From NCBI GenBank assembly GCA_022709695.1, contig JAKLII010000002.1:278955-342954 (forward strand): 64,000 nt of DNA, in the 5' to 3' direction. A model generated the notes under the pieces. It was not told the DNA's origin. It worked only from the letters and a program-made list of their open reading frames with translations, and searched no databases. Positions within the stretch are counted from its first letter, which is position 1. Each line of letters opens with the position of its first letter. This document shows, in pieces, positions 34,176-44,270 of this stretch. The position numbers and the translations under genes are program-made. The stretch is from Bacteroidota bacterium. GTDB lineage: Bacteria > Bacteroidota > Bacteroidia > Bacteroidales > SKPS01.

Positions 34176-36928
34176 CTCTGGGAGCAAATCATCCGGCACT
34201 CTTCCTTCACCCGCTCGCAGTGGCAGTCGCCGAAGGTTTTCTCGATCACTTTGGCCTGCCTGATTTTATGGAACCTGGAGGATCCTGTGGCGGGGCTTCC
34301 GCTGTCGGGGCGGGCCACCATGCGCAAAGGTACCTCTTTGAAGTTACGGGAGATGTAGGTCCACGGCCCCATGTTACCCGGTTCTTCCTGGGTCCACAGC
34401 CATGCCTCAGCCTTCGGGTATCTTGCCACTACGGCTTTCAGCTGCTGTACAGGTAACGGGTACAGCTGTTCCAGGCGCACCAGGGCCACATCGGTCCGGT
34501 TCTGATTTCTTCTTGCTTCATCGAGTTCGTACCAGATTTTGCCGGTACAGAACACCACTTTGTGCACCTGCATGGGATCCACCGTGGTATCGTCGATCAC
34601 CTCCCGGAACCCACCTGAAGTGAACTCCCCGACGCCCGAAACGCAGGCCGGGTGCCTCAGGAGGCTCTTGGGGGTGAACACTACCAGGGGTTTCCTGAAA
34701 TCGCGGTGCAATTGGCGGCGCAGCAGATGGAATAAATTGGCGGGGGTACTGCAGTTGGCCACCTGCATATTGAGGTCGGCACACAGGGTAAGAAACCGCT
34801 CCACCCGTGCACTGGAGTGCTCAGGGCCCTGCCCCTCGTATCCATGCGGGAGCAGTACCACCAGACCGTTCATCACGTTCCATTTCTCCTCGGCACTGCT
34901 CAGGAACTGGTCGAAGATGATCTGGGCGCCGTTGCCGAAATCGCCGAACTGCGCTTCCCACACGGTAAGGGTGTTGGGGGCGGCCAGGGCATAGCCGTAT
35001 TCAAAACCCAGAACACCATACTCAGACAACAGCGAGTTATAGATTTCAAATCGACCCTGATTCTCAGCTATATGCTTCAGGGGTGTATATTGCTCCTCCG
35101 AGTCCTCCACCCGCAGCACGGCATGGCGATGCGAGAAAGTGCCCCGTTCTACGTCCTGGCCGGAGATGCGCACATGGCGCTTTTCGGTAACCAGCGTTCC
35201 GTAGGCCAGCAGTTCCGCCATACCCCAGTCGATTTTTCCGGTTTGCATCACCATGGCCAGCCGCTCCTCCTGCAGCTTTTCGATCTTCCTGAAGAACTTT
35301 CTGTCGGGGGGCAATGCGACAATCCCACGGGCTACCTGTTCCAGCAGCTCCCGGGAAACTGCTGTTTCCGGCGACTGGCAGAAATCGGCAGGCACGGCAC
35401 GGCGGATCCCCTCCCAGGTGGATTCGAGAAACGAGCGAATATGCGATTTTTCAATCTTCCGGGCACTGTCGAGTTCATGCTCCATCCGTTCCAGCAGGGC
35501 AGCTTCATCTGCCTCCGTATCTTTCGGTGAAACCACCCCTTCGCCGAGAAGCCGGTTTTTATAGAGGGTGTAGGGGTCGGGGTGCTTTTCGATGATTTTG
35601 TAGAGGATGGGCTGGGTATAGCGGGGTTCGTCGCTCTCGTTGTGGCCGTACTTACGGTAGCATAGGATATCCACAAACACGTCCTTCTGGAACCGCTCGC
35701 GGAACTCCATGGCCAGGCGCATGGTAAACACCACTGCCTCCGCGTCGTCGCCGTTTACATGGAAGATGGGCGACTGGATCACCTTGGCCACGTCGGTGCA
35801 GTACACGCTGCTGCGGGCGTCGAGATAGTTGGTGGTAAAGCCGATCTGGTTATTGATGACCAGATGGATGGTGCCACCGGTTTGGTAAGCGGGCAATGCC
35901 GACATCTGAAGCACTTCGTACACAATGCCCTGTCCGGCGATGGAGCCGTCGCCGTGGATCAGGATCGGGGCAATTTTATGGTGGTCGCCGCGGTATTTCC
36001 GGTCGGTGCGGGCACGGGCGATCCCCTCCACCACAGGATTCACCGCTTCGAGGTGCGATGGGTTGGGTGCGATAGTGATCCGCACCTCCTTACCCCCCCT
36101 GGTGTTGGAATAGGTGGTATAGCCCAGGTGGTACTTCACATCCCCCAGCAGGTCGCGGTCGTCGTACTCCAGTCCGCCGAACTCGCTGAGCATCTGATGG
36201 AGCGGCTTGCTGAGGATGTTGGCCAGCACGTTGAGCCTGCCCCGGTGGGCCATGCCGATGATGAATTCTTCGGTCCCCATGCCGGCGCCCAGCTCGATCA
36301 CGGCATCCAGCGCCGGGATGAGCGACTCGGCCCCTTCGAGTGAAAAACGCTTTTGCCCCGGGAATTTCCGGTGGATGAATTTTTCAAGGAACACAGCTTC
36401 CCGCAGTTTGCTCAGAATCACCTTCCGGATGGGTGCCGGATAATCGGGCCTGTTTCTGGATCCCTCCATCCGCTGCCTGAGCCACCCTTCTATTTCCAGG
36501 TTGCGGATAAACTGGTACTCGGCACCTATACTCTGGCAATAGGTTTCTTCGAGGTGGGCGATGATGTCGCGGAGGGTTGCTCTCCCGATGCCGATCTCCT
36601 GTCCGGCATCGAACATCTGATCCAGATGGTGCTCCTCCAGCCCGAAATTCGAAATGTCGAGGGTAGGTGTATATTTCCGGCGGGTGCGCACCGGGTTGGT
36701 ACGGGTAAACAGGTGGCCCCGTTTGCGGTATTCTCCGATGAGGCTGATCACCTTGAACTCTTCTGTTGTGATGGTGTCAGATCCCCCCTTCAGATAGCGG
36801 CTGTACCCCAGCTCAAAGCCCTGGAAAAAGCTCCGCATCCCCTCATCCACACTGCCCGGATCCTGCAGGTATTGCCGGTACATATCCTCCAGTGCCCTGT
36901 CGTTCAAACTGCCCAACGATGGTATCAT
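34166..36928 (-). CDS. sucA: 2-oxoglutarate dehydrogenase E1 component
   Basis: The ATG at 36928 gives MIPSLGSLNDRALEDMYRQY and 920 residues; a longer frame begins 36 bases upstream but adds atypical sequence. The protein decarboxylates 2-oxoglutarate on thiamine diphosphate and passes the succinyl group to the SucB lipoyl arm. Family marks are the N-terminal E2-binding segment, the HRGRLNVLANIL motif, the TPP/Mg site NGDDAEAVVFTMRLA, the paired RKYGHNESDEPRYTQP, and the pyrimidine-domain segment EFGYALAAP-like FEYGYALAAPNTL. The C-terminus (ECRMICSQRES) runs into a repeat that provides the stop codon. Both this route and KorAB are encoded in the window, so the organism can oxidise 2-oxoglutarate with NAD or with ferredoxin. 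Confidence 0.94.
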   Translation of the reverse strand: MIPSLGSLNDRALEDMYRQYLQDPGSVDEGMRSFFQGFELGYSRYLKGGSDTITTEEFKVISLIGEYRKRGHLFTRTNPVRTRRKYTPTLDISNFGLEEHHLDQMFDAGQEIGIGRATLRDIIAHLEETYCQSIGAEYQFIRNLEIEGWLRQRMEGSRNRPDYPAPIRKVILSKLREAVFLEKFIHRKFPGQKRFSLEGAESLIPALDAVIELGAGMGTEEFIIGMAHRGRLNVLANILSKPLHQMLSEFGGLEYDDRDLLGDVKYHLGYTTYSNTRGGKEVRITIAPNPSHLEAVNPVVEGIARARTDRKYRGDHHKIAPILIHGDGSIAGQGIVYEVLQMSALPAYQTGGTIHLVINNQIGFTTNYLDARSSVYCTDVAKVIQSPIFHVNGDDAEAVVFTMRLAMEFRERFQKDVFVDILCYRKYGHNESDEPRYTQPILYKIIEKHPDPYTLYKNRLLGEGVVSPKDTEADEAALLERMEHELDSARKIEKSHIRSFLESTWEGIRRAVPADFCQSPETAVSRELLEQVARGIVALPPDRKFFRKIEKLQEERLAMVMQTGKIDWGMAELLAYGTLVTEKRHVRISGQDVERGTFSHRHAVLRVEDSEEQYTPLKHIAENQGRFEIYNSLLSEYGVLGFEYGYALAAPNTLTVWEAQFGDFGNGAQIIFDQFLSSAEEKWNVMNGLVVLLPHGYEGQGPEHSSARVERFLTLCADLNMQVANCSTPANLFHLLRRQLHRDFRKPLVVFTPKSLLRHPACVSGVGEFTSGGFREVIDDTTVDPMQVHKVVFCTGKIWYELDEARRNQNRTDVALVRLEQLYPLPVQQLKAVVARYPKAEAWLWTQEEPGNMGPWTYISRNFKEVPLRMVARPDSGSPATGSSRFHKIRQAKVIEKTFGDCHCERVKEECRMICSQRES

Positions 36929-36946
36929 AATGTTTCCTGTCAGTTC

Positions 36947-36966
36947 AAGTGGTGAAAATACCACTT
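36947..36966. promoter_or_regulatory. Hairpin in the sucA upstream region
   Basis: AAGTGGT (36947-36953) and ACCACTT (36960-36966) form a seven-pair stem with a six-base loop, 19 bases upstream of the sucA ATG. It may be an operator or a leader structure. No TAnnTTTG box for sucA was found; a TACCTTAG box near 37068 could serve corA. Confidence 0.3.
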
Positions 36967-37122
36967 CAAAAGAACAAAATCAATAGTTTGGATAACAACC
37001 GTAACCGATCAAGGTTTGAAAAACTGAAAAAAAAGTGGCCTCCATATAAAAAAGCATTACCTTAGCCCGCCCTAAACAGCCATAAGGAATGTAGAATCTT
37101 TTAATATTCAGGAGGAAAGCCT

Positions 37123-38031
37123 ATGATTGAAACCATTCAATTAGGATCCATCAAATGGTATCACATTCTGTATCCTTCTGAAGAGAACCTCAACTTCCTG
37201 AGCGAGAATTTCGATTTTCACCCCCTTGACATAGAAGACTGCCGCAGCCGCGTACAGCGACCCAAAATCGACGTATACGAGGATTATTACTTCATGATCC
37301 TCCATTTCCCGTATGCCGACAAGGCCAACAAGTTCGTGAAAACCAAGGAGGTAAAGATTTTTTGGGGGAAGGACTATGTGATCACCATCGGTAAGTCGCA
37401 CTGGGTGGTAAAGAACCTCTTCAACGAGGTGAAGGAGAACCCCGATACGGCACTCGGGAACCTGCCGAACACCAGCGATATCCTCCTCTATTCGATCCTG
37501 GAGGCGTTGATGAAGGAGACCATGTCGCTGCTTACCCGGATCGATGAGGAGCTGGACCTGATCAACCGTGAGATTTTCAATATCAGGGCCGAAAAGACCA
37601 TCGAAAGGATCTCGGTAACCCGAAAAAACCTGATCCTTATCAATACCATTTTCAGGCCCCAGTTACGGGTGTTCCAGAAATTTGAGTCGGGCGCCATTGA
37701 GGGGTTTGCCGAGGAGATGGAGGAGTACTGGGGCAATATCCTCGACTACTACCAGAAGATGTGGGATATGATCGAGGACTACGAAGAGCTGATCGAGGGG
37801 TTCTCCAAAACCTTCGACTCGCTGCAGGCCAACCGCACCAACCAAATCATGAAGATCCTCACGTTCATCAGCACCATCATGCTTCCGTTGAGCGTAATTA
37901 CCGGGATGTACGGGATGAACGTAGCGCTGCCCATGGGGAAAAACCCCGTTGCATTTTATGTTATCCTCTCGGGGATGGTGTTGATTATGGGGGGTATGAT
38001 GCTGTTTTTCAAACGGAAAAAGTGGATGTAG
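37123..38031 (+). CDS. corA: Magnesium/cobalt transporter CorA
   Basis: The 302-residue protein has the acidic cytoplasmic alpha/beta funnel (residues 1-235) and two C-terminal membrane helices. The first ends in the invariant selectivity motif GMYGMN near residue 263. The basic C-terminal tail KRKKW is typical. It forms a pentameric channel for Mg2+ (and Co2+/Ni2+). It is divergent from sucA and appears monocistronic. Confidence 0.94.
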   Translation: MIETIQLGSIKWYHILYPSEENLNFLSENFDFHPLDIEDCRSRVQRPKIDVYEDYYFMILHFPYADKANKFVKTKEVKIFWGKDYVITIGKSHWVVKNLFNEVKENPDTALGNLPNTSDILLYSILEALMKETMSLLTRIDEELDLINREIFNIRAEKTIERISVTRKNLILINTIFRPQLRVFQKFESGAIEGFAEEMEEYWGNILDYYQKMWDMIEDYEELIEGFSKTFDSLQANRTNQIMKILTFISTIMLPLSVITGMYGMNVALPMGKNPVAFYVILSGMVLIMGGMMLFFKRKKWM

Positions 38032-38091
38032 GTAACTCAGTTCTTTTGTATTTCTCTTTGTGCATCATTCAAGCTCATTCTAAATCTCAAA

Positions 38092-39165
38092 TCACAGCAG
38101 AATAATCTTCCCGGATTTAAAAATGGTGCCGTCGTGTTCCCGGATAGAGTAGAGGTAAACCCCTGCTTTCAGGAACGCCAGGTTAAGGTCGCACATAACA
38201 TCCATATCATACGTGGGCTGCGAAAATACCAACCGCCCGCTGGGGTCATATACATCTATAAAGCCGGTTAACAGCTGGCCATCCCCTCTTAAAAACCTGA
38301 TGTGCCTGCTGTTCGATGGTACCGGGTACACCCAAATGTCAAAGGGAGGATATGGCTCGATGGTGTCGATGGCATACAAGGAGACATCATCGAAAAATAG
38401 ATAGGTGAAATAGTGTTTAAAAAGGGTGTCGGGGAGTTCCTTAAAACTACCAATAGTAAGGTGCTTTTCACCCCCTTTGGCGGTAAAGGTTCCGCTCACC
38501 TTTATCCAGTTCACGGTATCGATACCGGGACCCATCATCTGTGAAACCTGTGGGGTAATGTATATGTTGGCGGGTTGATTATTGGCGGTGTCCAGGATTC
38601 TCTTAATGGGGGTATTGGTAAACAACATGCCGAGATCTACAAAAAAGAGGCTTTTTAGAAAATATCCTGGATCTGGATTTGAATATAACTCCGCCAAAGA
38701 ATAGTGAAATTCAGCATAATAGGTTTGACCCGATTTAAGCGCATTTTCTAATTCTATGCTGATATAATTGAAACTTCGTCTTTTGATATCAATCGTATGA
38801 GTATTTACAAAGATTAGCATACCTGCATAGGCATCACCTGACTTTGCATCCTGAACCCCTGAAACATTAATTGGAACACCAACAGTTGTATTATTACATC
38901 TGTGGTAGTAGGTGGCTGTACCCCAGTTCTTATAAGTGTAAAAAATACCTGGTAAGGTATCCATAATGGATATGGGATCATACCAGTATCTGCAGGTTGG
39001 TGTGATTTCATATTGACCAATAGGACAACTGTCATTCTCTTCAAAACTGGGGTTTGGCACCAGGTTGAGCTGAGAGAAGGCAACTGAATATAAAAGCATA
39101 AATACATTGAATAACAAGAGCTTAATTATATATTGAAAGGATGAATATAAAATATTATTCTTCAT
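38092..39165 (-). CDS. Secreted T9SS type A protein, unknown function
   Basis: The 357-residue protein has a signal peptide (about residues 1-31, cleaved near AFSQ) and then a mature N-terminus LNLVPNPSFEENDSCP. This N-terminal motif and the central IKVSGTFTAKGGEKHLTIGSF-type beta-sandwich (core GTFTAKGGEKHLTIGSF) resemble carbohydrate-binding-like modules found in OmpA-linked Bacteroidota proteins. The C-terminal 80 residues form a type A sorting domain ending KSGKIILL. It lies ten bases downstream of the large gene at 39176 and shares its AT-rich composition, so the two are probably one unit. Confidence 0.8.
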   Translation of the reverse strand: MKNNILYSSFQYIIKLLLFNVFMLLYSVAFSQLNLVPNPSFEENDSCPIGQYEITPTCRYWYDPISIMDTLPGIFYTYKNWGTATYYHRCNNTTVGVPINVSGVQDAKSGDAYAGMLIFVNTHTIDIKRRSFNYISIELENALKSGQTYYAEFHYSLAELYSNPDPGYFLKSLFFVDLGMLFTNTPIKRILDTANNQPANIYITPQVSQMMGPGIDTVNWIKVSGTFTAKGGEKHLTIGSFKELPDTLFKHYFTYLFFDDVSLYAIDTIEPYPPFDIWVYPVPSNSRHIRFLRGDGQLLTGFIDVYDPSGRLVFSQPTYDMDVMCDLNLAFLKAGVYLYSIREHDGTIFKSGKIILL

Positions 39166-39175
39166 ATGAGTTGTT

Positions 39176-42100
39176 TTATCTCAGAATTACCAGTTTTCCA
39201 TTGGCTTTAAACACAGTTCCTTCTTCATCTGAATAGTGCAGACAATAATGATATACACTGTTAGAAAGTTTGGATACGTCCACTGAAAGGTTTTCTTCAG
39301 ATGCAGAAGAAAAAGATTGTCCTATAACTTTCTTCCCATCAATGGTATAGATAGTTAAAGATCCAATCTTTGAATGTTCATGATCAGAAAATTCAAAGGC
39401 GATTTGATTTTGTGCTGGGGAAGGGTATAAGGTTATAAAAGTTTCCTTATGCCAGGATGGTTTTGGTGAGGATCGATAAGCAACATCATAGTCATCGGGG
39501 TTGTAATTGATCATGATTCTGGCGAGGTATACCCCACTCCCCCCTTCATAAGGGGTTTGGTTGGCAATATCAAACAGGGTGGTGTATTCGTCTTCTGTTA
39601 AGGTAAAAATGCCCTTACACCAGGTTTTGAGGTAAATTGCTAGTGCTGACTTTAATTGGACAAACACTTCTTCTTCCGGCTGAAGCAGGTCGAGCAGATA
39701 GATGGATGCTTCAATACTGTCTTTTTCAATGTAATTGATCACCTCTGCAAAAGCACCAATTGAACTTTGGCTGATGCTATCAAAAAAGTTTTGGTAATCA
39801 GAATCACTGGTTCCACCCAGGTAGATCAAAGAAGTGTCTGCTGTGAGCAACTGGTAAAGAAAATCAGCATCATAGGTTCTGAATTCATCCAACAAATTCA
39901 GGTATTCAATACCTTCAATGATATCATTTAACAGATAATCTCTGATTTCCGGGGTTATGTTTTCGTCTTCCAGTATATTTAGGGTTCCTGTATTAACGAT
40001 AGAACCAGAGGTTCCACTGCCACCTCCGGTTGAAATTCCTCCTCCACCTGGACTGTAACTGCAATAATTATGAGGTGAGTTTGAAGATGTAGCTTGGATA
40101 CTTCTATTTGGGAAATTCAAAGAATTTGGTATGTAGGAACTTGAATACCCTGGGTAATAATACCAGAACTTATCGCCTTGCCAATTTATGTTATTTCCTA
40201 ATGGATCAGTCGAAATTTTTTGAAAACCGTTAATATTGGTAGCATTGTACCATCTATTCATGGTATTCCAGGTATTTAATACACCCTGGTCAGAGATGTA
40301 GGAGAGATCGCCCAAGAAGACACCATGTTTGTTCAGCACGAAATCATTGCACACAAATTGGGTTAAATCGCATTCGCCATTGGTATAGATACTGGATCCC
40401 ATCGAAAATAGATAATTATCCACGATCTGACACCCTTTGCTCTTGGCCACCTTGATCCCTATCATCTTATCCCAATCATTCTCAATATCAACAGTGGTTA
40501 CCCCACCTCTCATAATATTGTTGCTTGCCGCTTTTATTCCATTGCAATTCTGCATTAAGATGCCATACCGGTTTGTGCTTTCAGTTCCCAAAAACCGAAT
40601 GGTATTGTTGGAAATTAGCCCAATATCACCAAAGGAGGAATTCACGTTAATGATATTGATTCCGGTTCTAAGGCTGTTAGAATAGGGCATGACATTTTCT
40701 CTGATTTTGATATTTCTCCGACCCCCAACAGGCTTTGTTAAAGCAATAGCTTCCTGGTTGTTATTGAAAGTGTTGGAGTCGATTCTGGAGTGGTCTGTAA
40801 AATCAAAAACCCGTATGCCCGTTTGACAATCATTGAATTCATTGCCCGAAATTTCAAATTTTGCTCCAAATACTAACACACCAGTATGACAGGAATTAAA
40901 CACATTAGAACGATTTCCATATCTGCCAACGATCAATTTTTTCACCTTAGTATGATCCCGGTTGTTAAAGGTATAAGAAGCAACAATAGTGCCCTGATTG
41001 AATCGATTTAAGGCTAGATTACCCTGGTAATTAATAATATTTGTGAAAGTATTGTTATATATCTCAACGCCAGAATTCCTAATCAAAAAAGCATGGCTCA
41101 TATTGTTAATCAGGTTTTCAGTTTTATCAGGATCACCAATTTGTATAGATTCAACCTTTTCAATTCGAATCGCTGCAACGGATGATCCGTTATTGTAAGG
41201 ATGCGTTAAACCATGAAAAGATGCATTTGTATTAAAACTATTTTCAACGATTTGTCCATTAAAAACAACCGGAGGATCATTTGAAGCAACTCTCCAGTAA
41301 TCTGTTATCTGAATTGCATATAAATTGTTATTAAATAACGAATTGTTGATATCGGCACTCACTCTGTTTTTAAGATTTATTCCATTAACGGATTGCGACA
41401 AGCTGGAGTGGTCGAATATAATTGAGCTGTTCTGACCTTCCAGATAAATTCCATCGCTCATATATTCACAAGTTGAAAAGGTGGTATAATATGCTTTAAA
41501 ATCCCCGCCACTACTCACAAGAATCTTCGCCATAGGCCCCAAAATGATATCGCAATTATTGAATGTCACATCATCATTGAATTGGATAACACCGTTAAAT
41601 ACCAATTTATCCTGGCTGGTAAAGGTTGTGGCACTGTTGTATATGCGATCTGCAACAGTTGTATAGCCAACTATATCACAACATGCATAGATATTATGTT
41701 CTGTGGTGACAAGGCAACTGCCATCAGGGTTTTCGCAGGTGATGGCAACTGATGCAAACAAAGGCAAGATTGGAATACTTAACCATTCAATGGTAATGCT
41801 GTTACCAACCTGTGAAAGCACATTGCCAGTACCGGAAGTAATTGCCCAAGTGTAGACTTTTGATGGATCATAGTTGGCTATACTATAAGTCTTGATGTTA
41901 CTTCCACAGGCTGAGTGTCCTCCAGTAATTACAGGAGGTTCATTTGCGGCTGTAAGGTTGATTGTAATATCCTCTGATTTATAGCATCCAAATGCATCTG
42001 TAACCATCAATGAGAAGTAATAAGTGCCAGGAACCTGTAATGTTACACTCGGATTTGACGTTGTGGATACGATAGTTGACATACCTGCAATTGGAAGGTT

Positions 42101-43663
42101 TTGTACCCACTGATAGGTATATGGAGGTTGGCCTCCCTGTACCGTTGGATTGCCGCCAAGAGATATGGTGGCGAAATTATCAGATATGCAATCGTCGATA
42201 TTTCCGCATGTTGCAATGAACATATTGCTTACCTCAATAACAACCGTTTGAGTGATAGTACAACTGCCCTCCGTCATCACCACAGTATAGGTGGTAGTGA
42301 TGGTTGGCGTAACAGTTATTTGGTTTACTGAAGTAGTTGCAATTAAGCTGGTTCCATCATACCATTGATAAGTAGAAAACCCGTTGTTGGCCTCAAGAAT
42401 AGTTTGATCTCCAAGGCAAATTTGATTGAGTGTAGCTGTTAATCTTGGGATGATTTTAACACTTACGTGATCAATGTAATATACCGCATATGTAGGATAT
42501 CCATTTGTTATAGATGGAGTAGTCACAGGTGAAAAATAGTTTGGATTACTTATATTACCAAACCCTCCGATATAAATGGCATTTTCATTTCCTGTGGCTG
42601 TAATTGTTCCTGTAATAGGTGTCCAGTTATAAATATTTGTGAGAATACCTGCATACATTGCATGCGGTGTAATCTGTTGGGGAATTCCCAGGTTGTTTTT
42701 TTTCATTATCGTATAGCCCTTATAGCCATAAACAAAAGGGGAAGTAGACCAATTTGAATAATATGCATCGACATAAGCCCCAAGATCATTAAAACCACGT
42801 CCAGCATCATCAGCATAATTTGCATAAAAAGAGATTTCGTATTGTTCGCCTGCAATTAGTTGATCATTAAACAATCCAATAAGATAGCTTCTGGCGTTGA
42901 TGTCATAATAAGTATTTGTCTCCTCTGCAGTAATAAAAGCATAGGATTTGTCACTGTTAAGAGCATTGTCTTTGGGGTATTGCTCACCATATTCGCACAT
43001 GGGCATACAACATCCGAAGGAGTATATAGGGTTGATATTACAATCTGGTGATAAAGGTGAAGTGAAACCTGAACCAGGATGGAGTCCAAACCCTGTATAG
43101 GGATTTATATACGAACCTCCTGTTCCTGTTTGAACTGGGTGATGATTTACTTGATCAATCCATCCATACATATAATCTGGTATCATGGTAAAAAAACTAC
43201 TATTTCCAACCCATGTTGGTGGACTACTAAAATCTTCAAAACTGCCATTGATAACCATTTCACAAGGTGTACTGACCCAAGCTATATTCATAGCATTTTG
43301 CCTTGGATAGACCGGGACTAAAGTTTGAAGGGTATCGATGTTTCCGGTGGAATCAAACGCAATCAGAGCAATGGGAACAATAAAACTATTCCATGCTGGA
43401 ATCCTAATTGAATCGTTATTGTGTATGTATGTTGATGCAATCGATGTGTCATTGTATGATCCAGTGGAGGCAGGAACCTCCCAGTAAAAACTTACAGCCG
43501 ATCCAAACCCACTTGAGGTGTTGAGGACTCGAATGGTGTCCCCAACGAAAACACTATCATTTAAAACACTAAAACCTAGCGTCTGGGATTGTGTACGTGG
43601 AATCATAATGGAAATAAACACGAAAAACAGCCCTACTGTAAAAAAAGACTTTTTCATTTTCAT
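39176..43663 (-). CDS. Large secreted protein with parallel beta-helix region and T9SS type A sorting domain
   Basis: From the ATG at 43663 (MKMKKSFFTVGLFFVFIS) the protein has about 1495 residues and a good signal peptide; a longer frame from 43723 puts 20 non-hydrophobic residues before it. The N-terminal third includes a sandwich like that of the neighbouring gene (INGSFEDFSSPPTW; YAVYYIDHVSVK). One or two PKD/Ig-like modules follow (NQICLGDQTILEANNGFSTY; GGNPTVQGGQPPYTYQWVQ). Residues of about 700-1200 are rich in NN, DN and SN turns and look like a right-handed parallel beta-helix (IRENVMPYSNSLRTGINI). A helical stretch and a type A sorting domain finish it. No lyase catalytic site could be identified. 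It is notably AT-rich beside its neighbours. Confidence 0.82.
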   Translation of the reverse strand: MKMKKSFFTVGLFFVFISIMIPRTQSQTLGFSVLNDSVFVGDTIRVLNTSSGFGSAVSFYWEVPASTGSYNDTSIASTYIHNNDSIRIPAWNSFIVPIALIAFDSTGNIDTLQTLVPVYPRQNAMNIAWVSTPCEMVINGSFEDFSSPPTWVGNSSFFTMIPDYMYGWIDQVNHHPVQTGTGGSYINPYTGFGLHPGSGFTSPLSPDCNINPIYSFGCCMPMCEYGEQYPKDNALNSDKSYAFITAEETNTYYDINARSYLIGLFNDQLIAGEQYEISFYANYADDAGRGFNDLGAYVDAYYSNWSTSPFVYGYKGYTIMKKNNLGIPQQITPHAMYAGILTNIYNWTPITGTITATGNENAIYIGGFGNISNPNYFSPVTTPSITNGYPTYAVYYIDHVSVKIIPRLTATLNQICLGDQTILEANNGFSTYQWYDGTSLIATTSVNQITVTPTITTTYTVVMTEGSCTITQTVVIEVSNMFIATCGNIDDCISDNFATISLGGNPTVQGGQPPYTYQWVQNLPIAGMSTIVSTTSNPSVTLQVPGTYYFSLMVTDAFGCYKSEDITINLTAANEPPVITGGHSACGSNIKTYSIANYDPSKVYTWAITSGTGNVLSQVGNSITIEWLSIPILPLFASVAITCENPDGSCLVTTEHNIYACCDIVGYTTVADRIYNSATTFTSQDKLVFNGVIQFNDDVTFNNCDIILGPMAKILVSSGGDFKAYYTTFSTCEYMSDGIYLEGQNSSIIFDHSSLSQSVNGINLKNRVSADINNSLFNNNLYAIQITDYWRVASNDPPVVFNGQIVENSFNTNASFHGLTHPYNNGSSVAAIRIEKVESIQIGDPDKTENLINNMSHAFLIRNSGVEIYNNTFTNIINYQGNLALNRFNQGTIVASYTFNNRDHTKVKKLIVGRYGNRSNVFNSCHTGVLVFGAKFEISGNEFNDCQTGIRVFDFTDHSRIDSNTFNNNQEAIALTKPVGGRRNIKIRENVMPYSNSLRTGINIINVNSSFGDIGLISNNTIRFLGTESTNRYGILMQNCNGIKAASNNIMRGGVTTVDIENDWDKMIGIKVAKSKGCQIVDNYLFSMGSSIYTNGECDLTQFVCNDFVLNKHGVFLGDLSYISDQGVLNTWNTMNRWYNATNINGFQKISTDPLGNNINWQGDKFWYYYPGYSSSYIPNSLNFPNRSIQATSSNSPHNYCSYSPGGGGISTGGGSGTSGSIVNTGTLNILEDENITPEIRDYLLNDIIEGIEYLNLLDEFRTYDADFLYQLLTADTSLIYLGGTSDSDYQNFFDSISQSSIGAFAEVINYIEKDSIEASIYLLDLLQPEEEVFVQLKSALAIYLKTWCKGIFTLTEDEYTTLFDIANQTPYEGGSGVYLARIMINYNPDDYDVAYRSSPKPSWHKETFITLYPSPAQNQIAFEFSDHEHSKIGSLTIYTIDGKKVIGQSFSSASEENLSVDVSKLSNSVYHYCLHYSDEEGTVFKANGKLVILR

Positions 43664-43925
43664 TAGTGTTTTTGGGATCAAAGCAATTTCAGTTGAATCT
43701 TTCAGGTCTTTGATTTTTCTCACTTTTGTGTGGATAAAGATACAACAAACTTCACAACAGTGTTTTTTTTGCTGTTATCTGGGAAAAATACACATATATC
43801 AAGAAATTCCAGTTATGCACCTCATTATTTGGTTTTGCTTGATGTAGCATTCATTGCATCCAAAATAAGTGAGGATGATACAGGATGTATTAAACATGAC
43901 ATTTCCAGACAGAATAATCTGTTGT

Positions 43926-44210
43926 TCATGAGTTTGCTGTTCCCAGTTGGATTCCGACCGACAACTCATGGATCTCGTGGAAGACCTGCATTACTTCGCT
44001 GCTGAAAGGATTTTCCTCCAGATGAGCCGAAAGAAATTCGACTTTCTTCTGCCACTCCGCCTCCTGCAACACCTCCATCTTCAGTTGCCGCTTGATGGTT
44101 CCCATCTCCGAAACCAGCCTGAACCGTTCTGACACCAGCAAAAGCACTTGTAAATCAAGCTCCTGCAGTTCCCTGCGGTACAACTCCAGTTTTTTCGATG
44201 GCGTTTTCAT
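43926..44210 (-). CDS. Chorismate mutase (AroQ type)
   Basis: This 94-residue all-helical protein resembles free-standing AroQ mutases that convert chorismate to prephenate for Phe and Tyr synthesis. It has the first-helix pattern YRRELQELDLQVLLLVSERF, then MGTIKRQLKMEV with the conserved lysine, and a third helix ending VFHEIHELSVGIQ. It is short but of normal length for a monofunctional AroQ. Its neighbours are unrelated. The region 43664-43925 upstream of the T9SS gene shows no other gene. Confidence 0.8.
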   Translation of the reverse strand: MKTPSKKLELYRRELQELDLQVLLLVSERFRLVSEMGTIKRQLKMEVLQEAEWQKKVEFLSAHLEENPFSSEVMQVFHEIHELSVGIQLGTANS

Positions 44211-44270
44211 GTGGTTTCAGGTTGATTCTTTGGCCAAAATAGCTAATTTTACCTCACAAACAGAGTAGCC

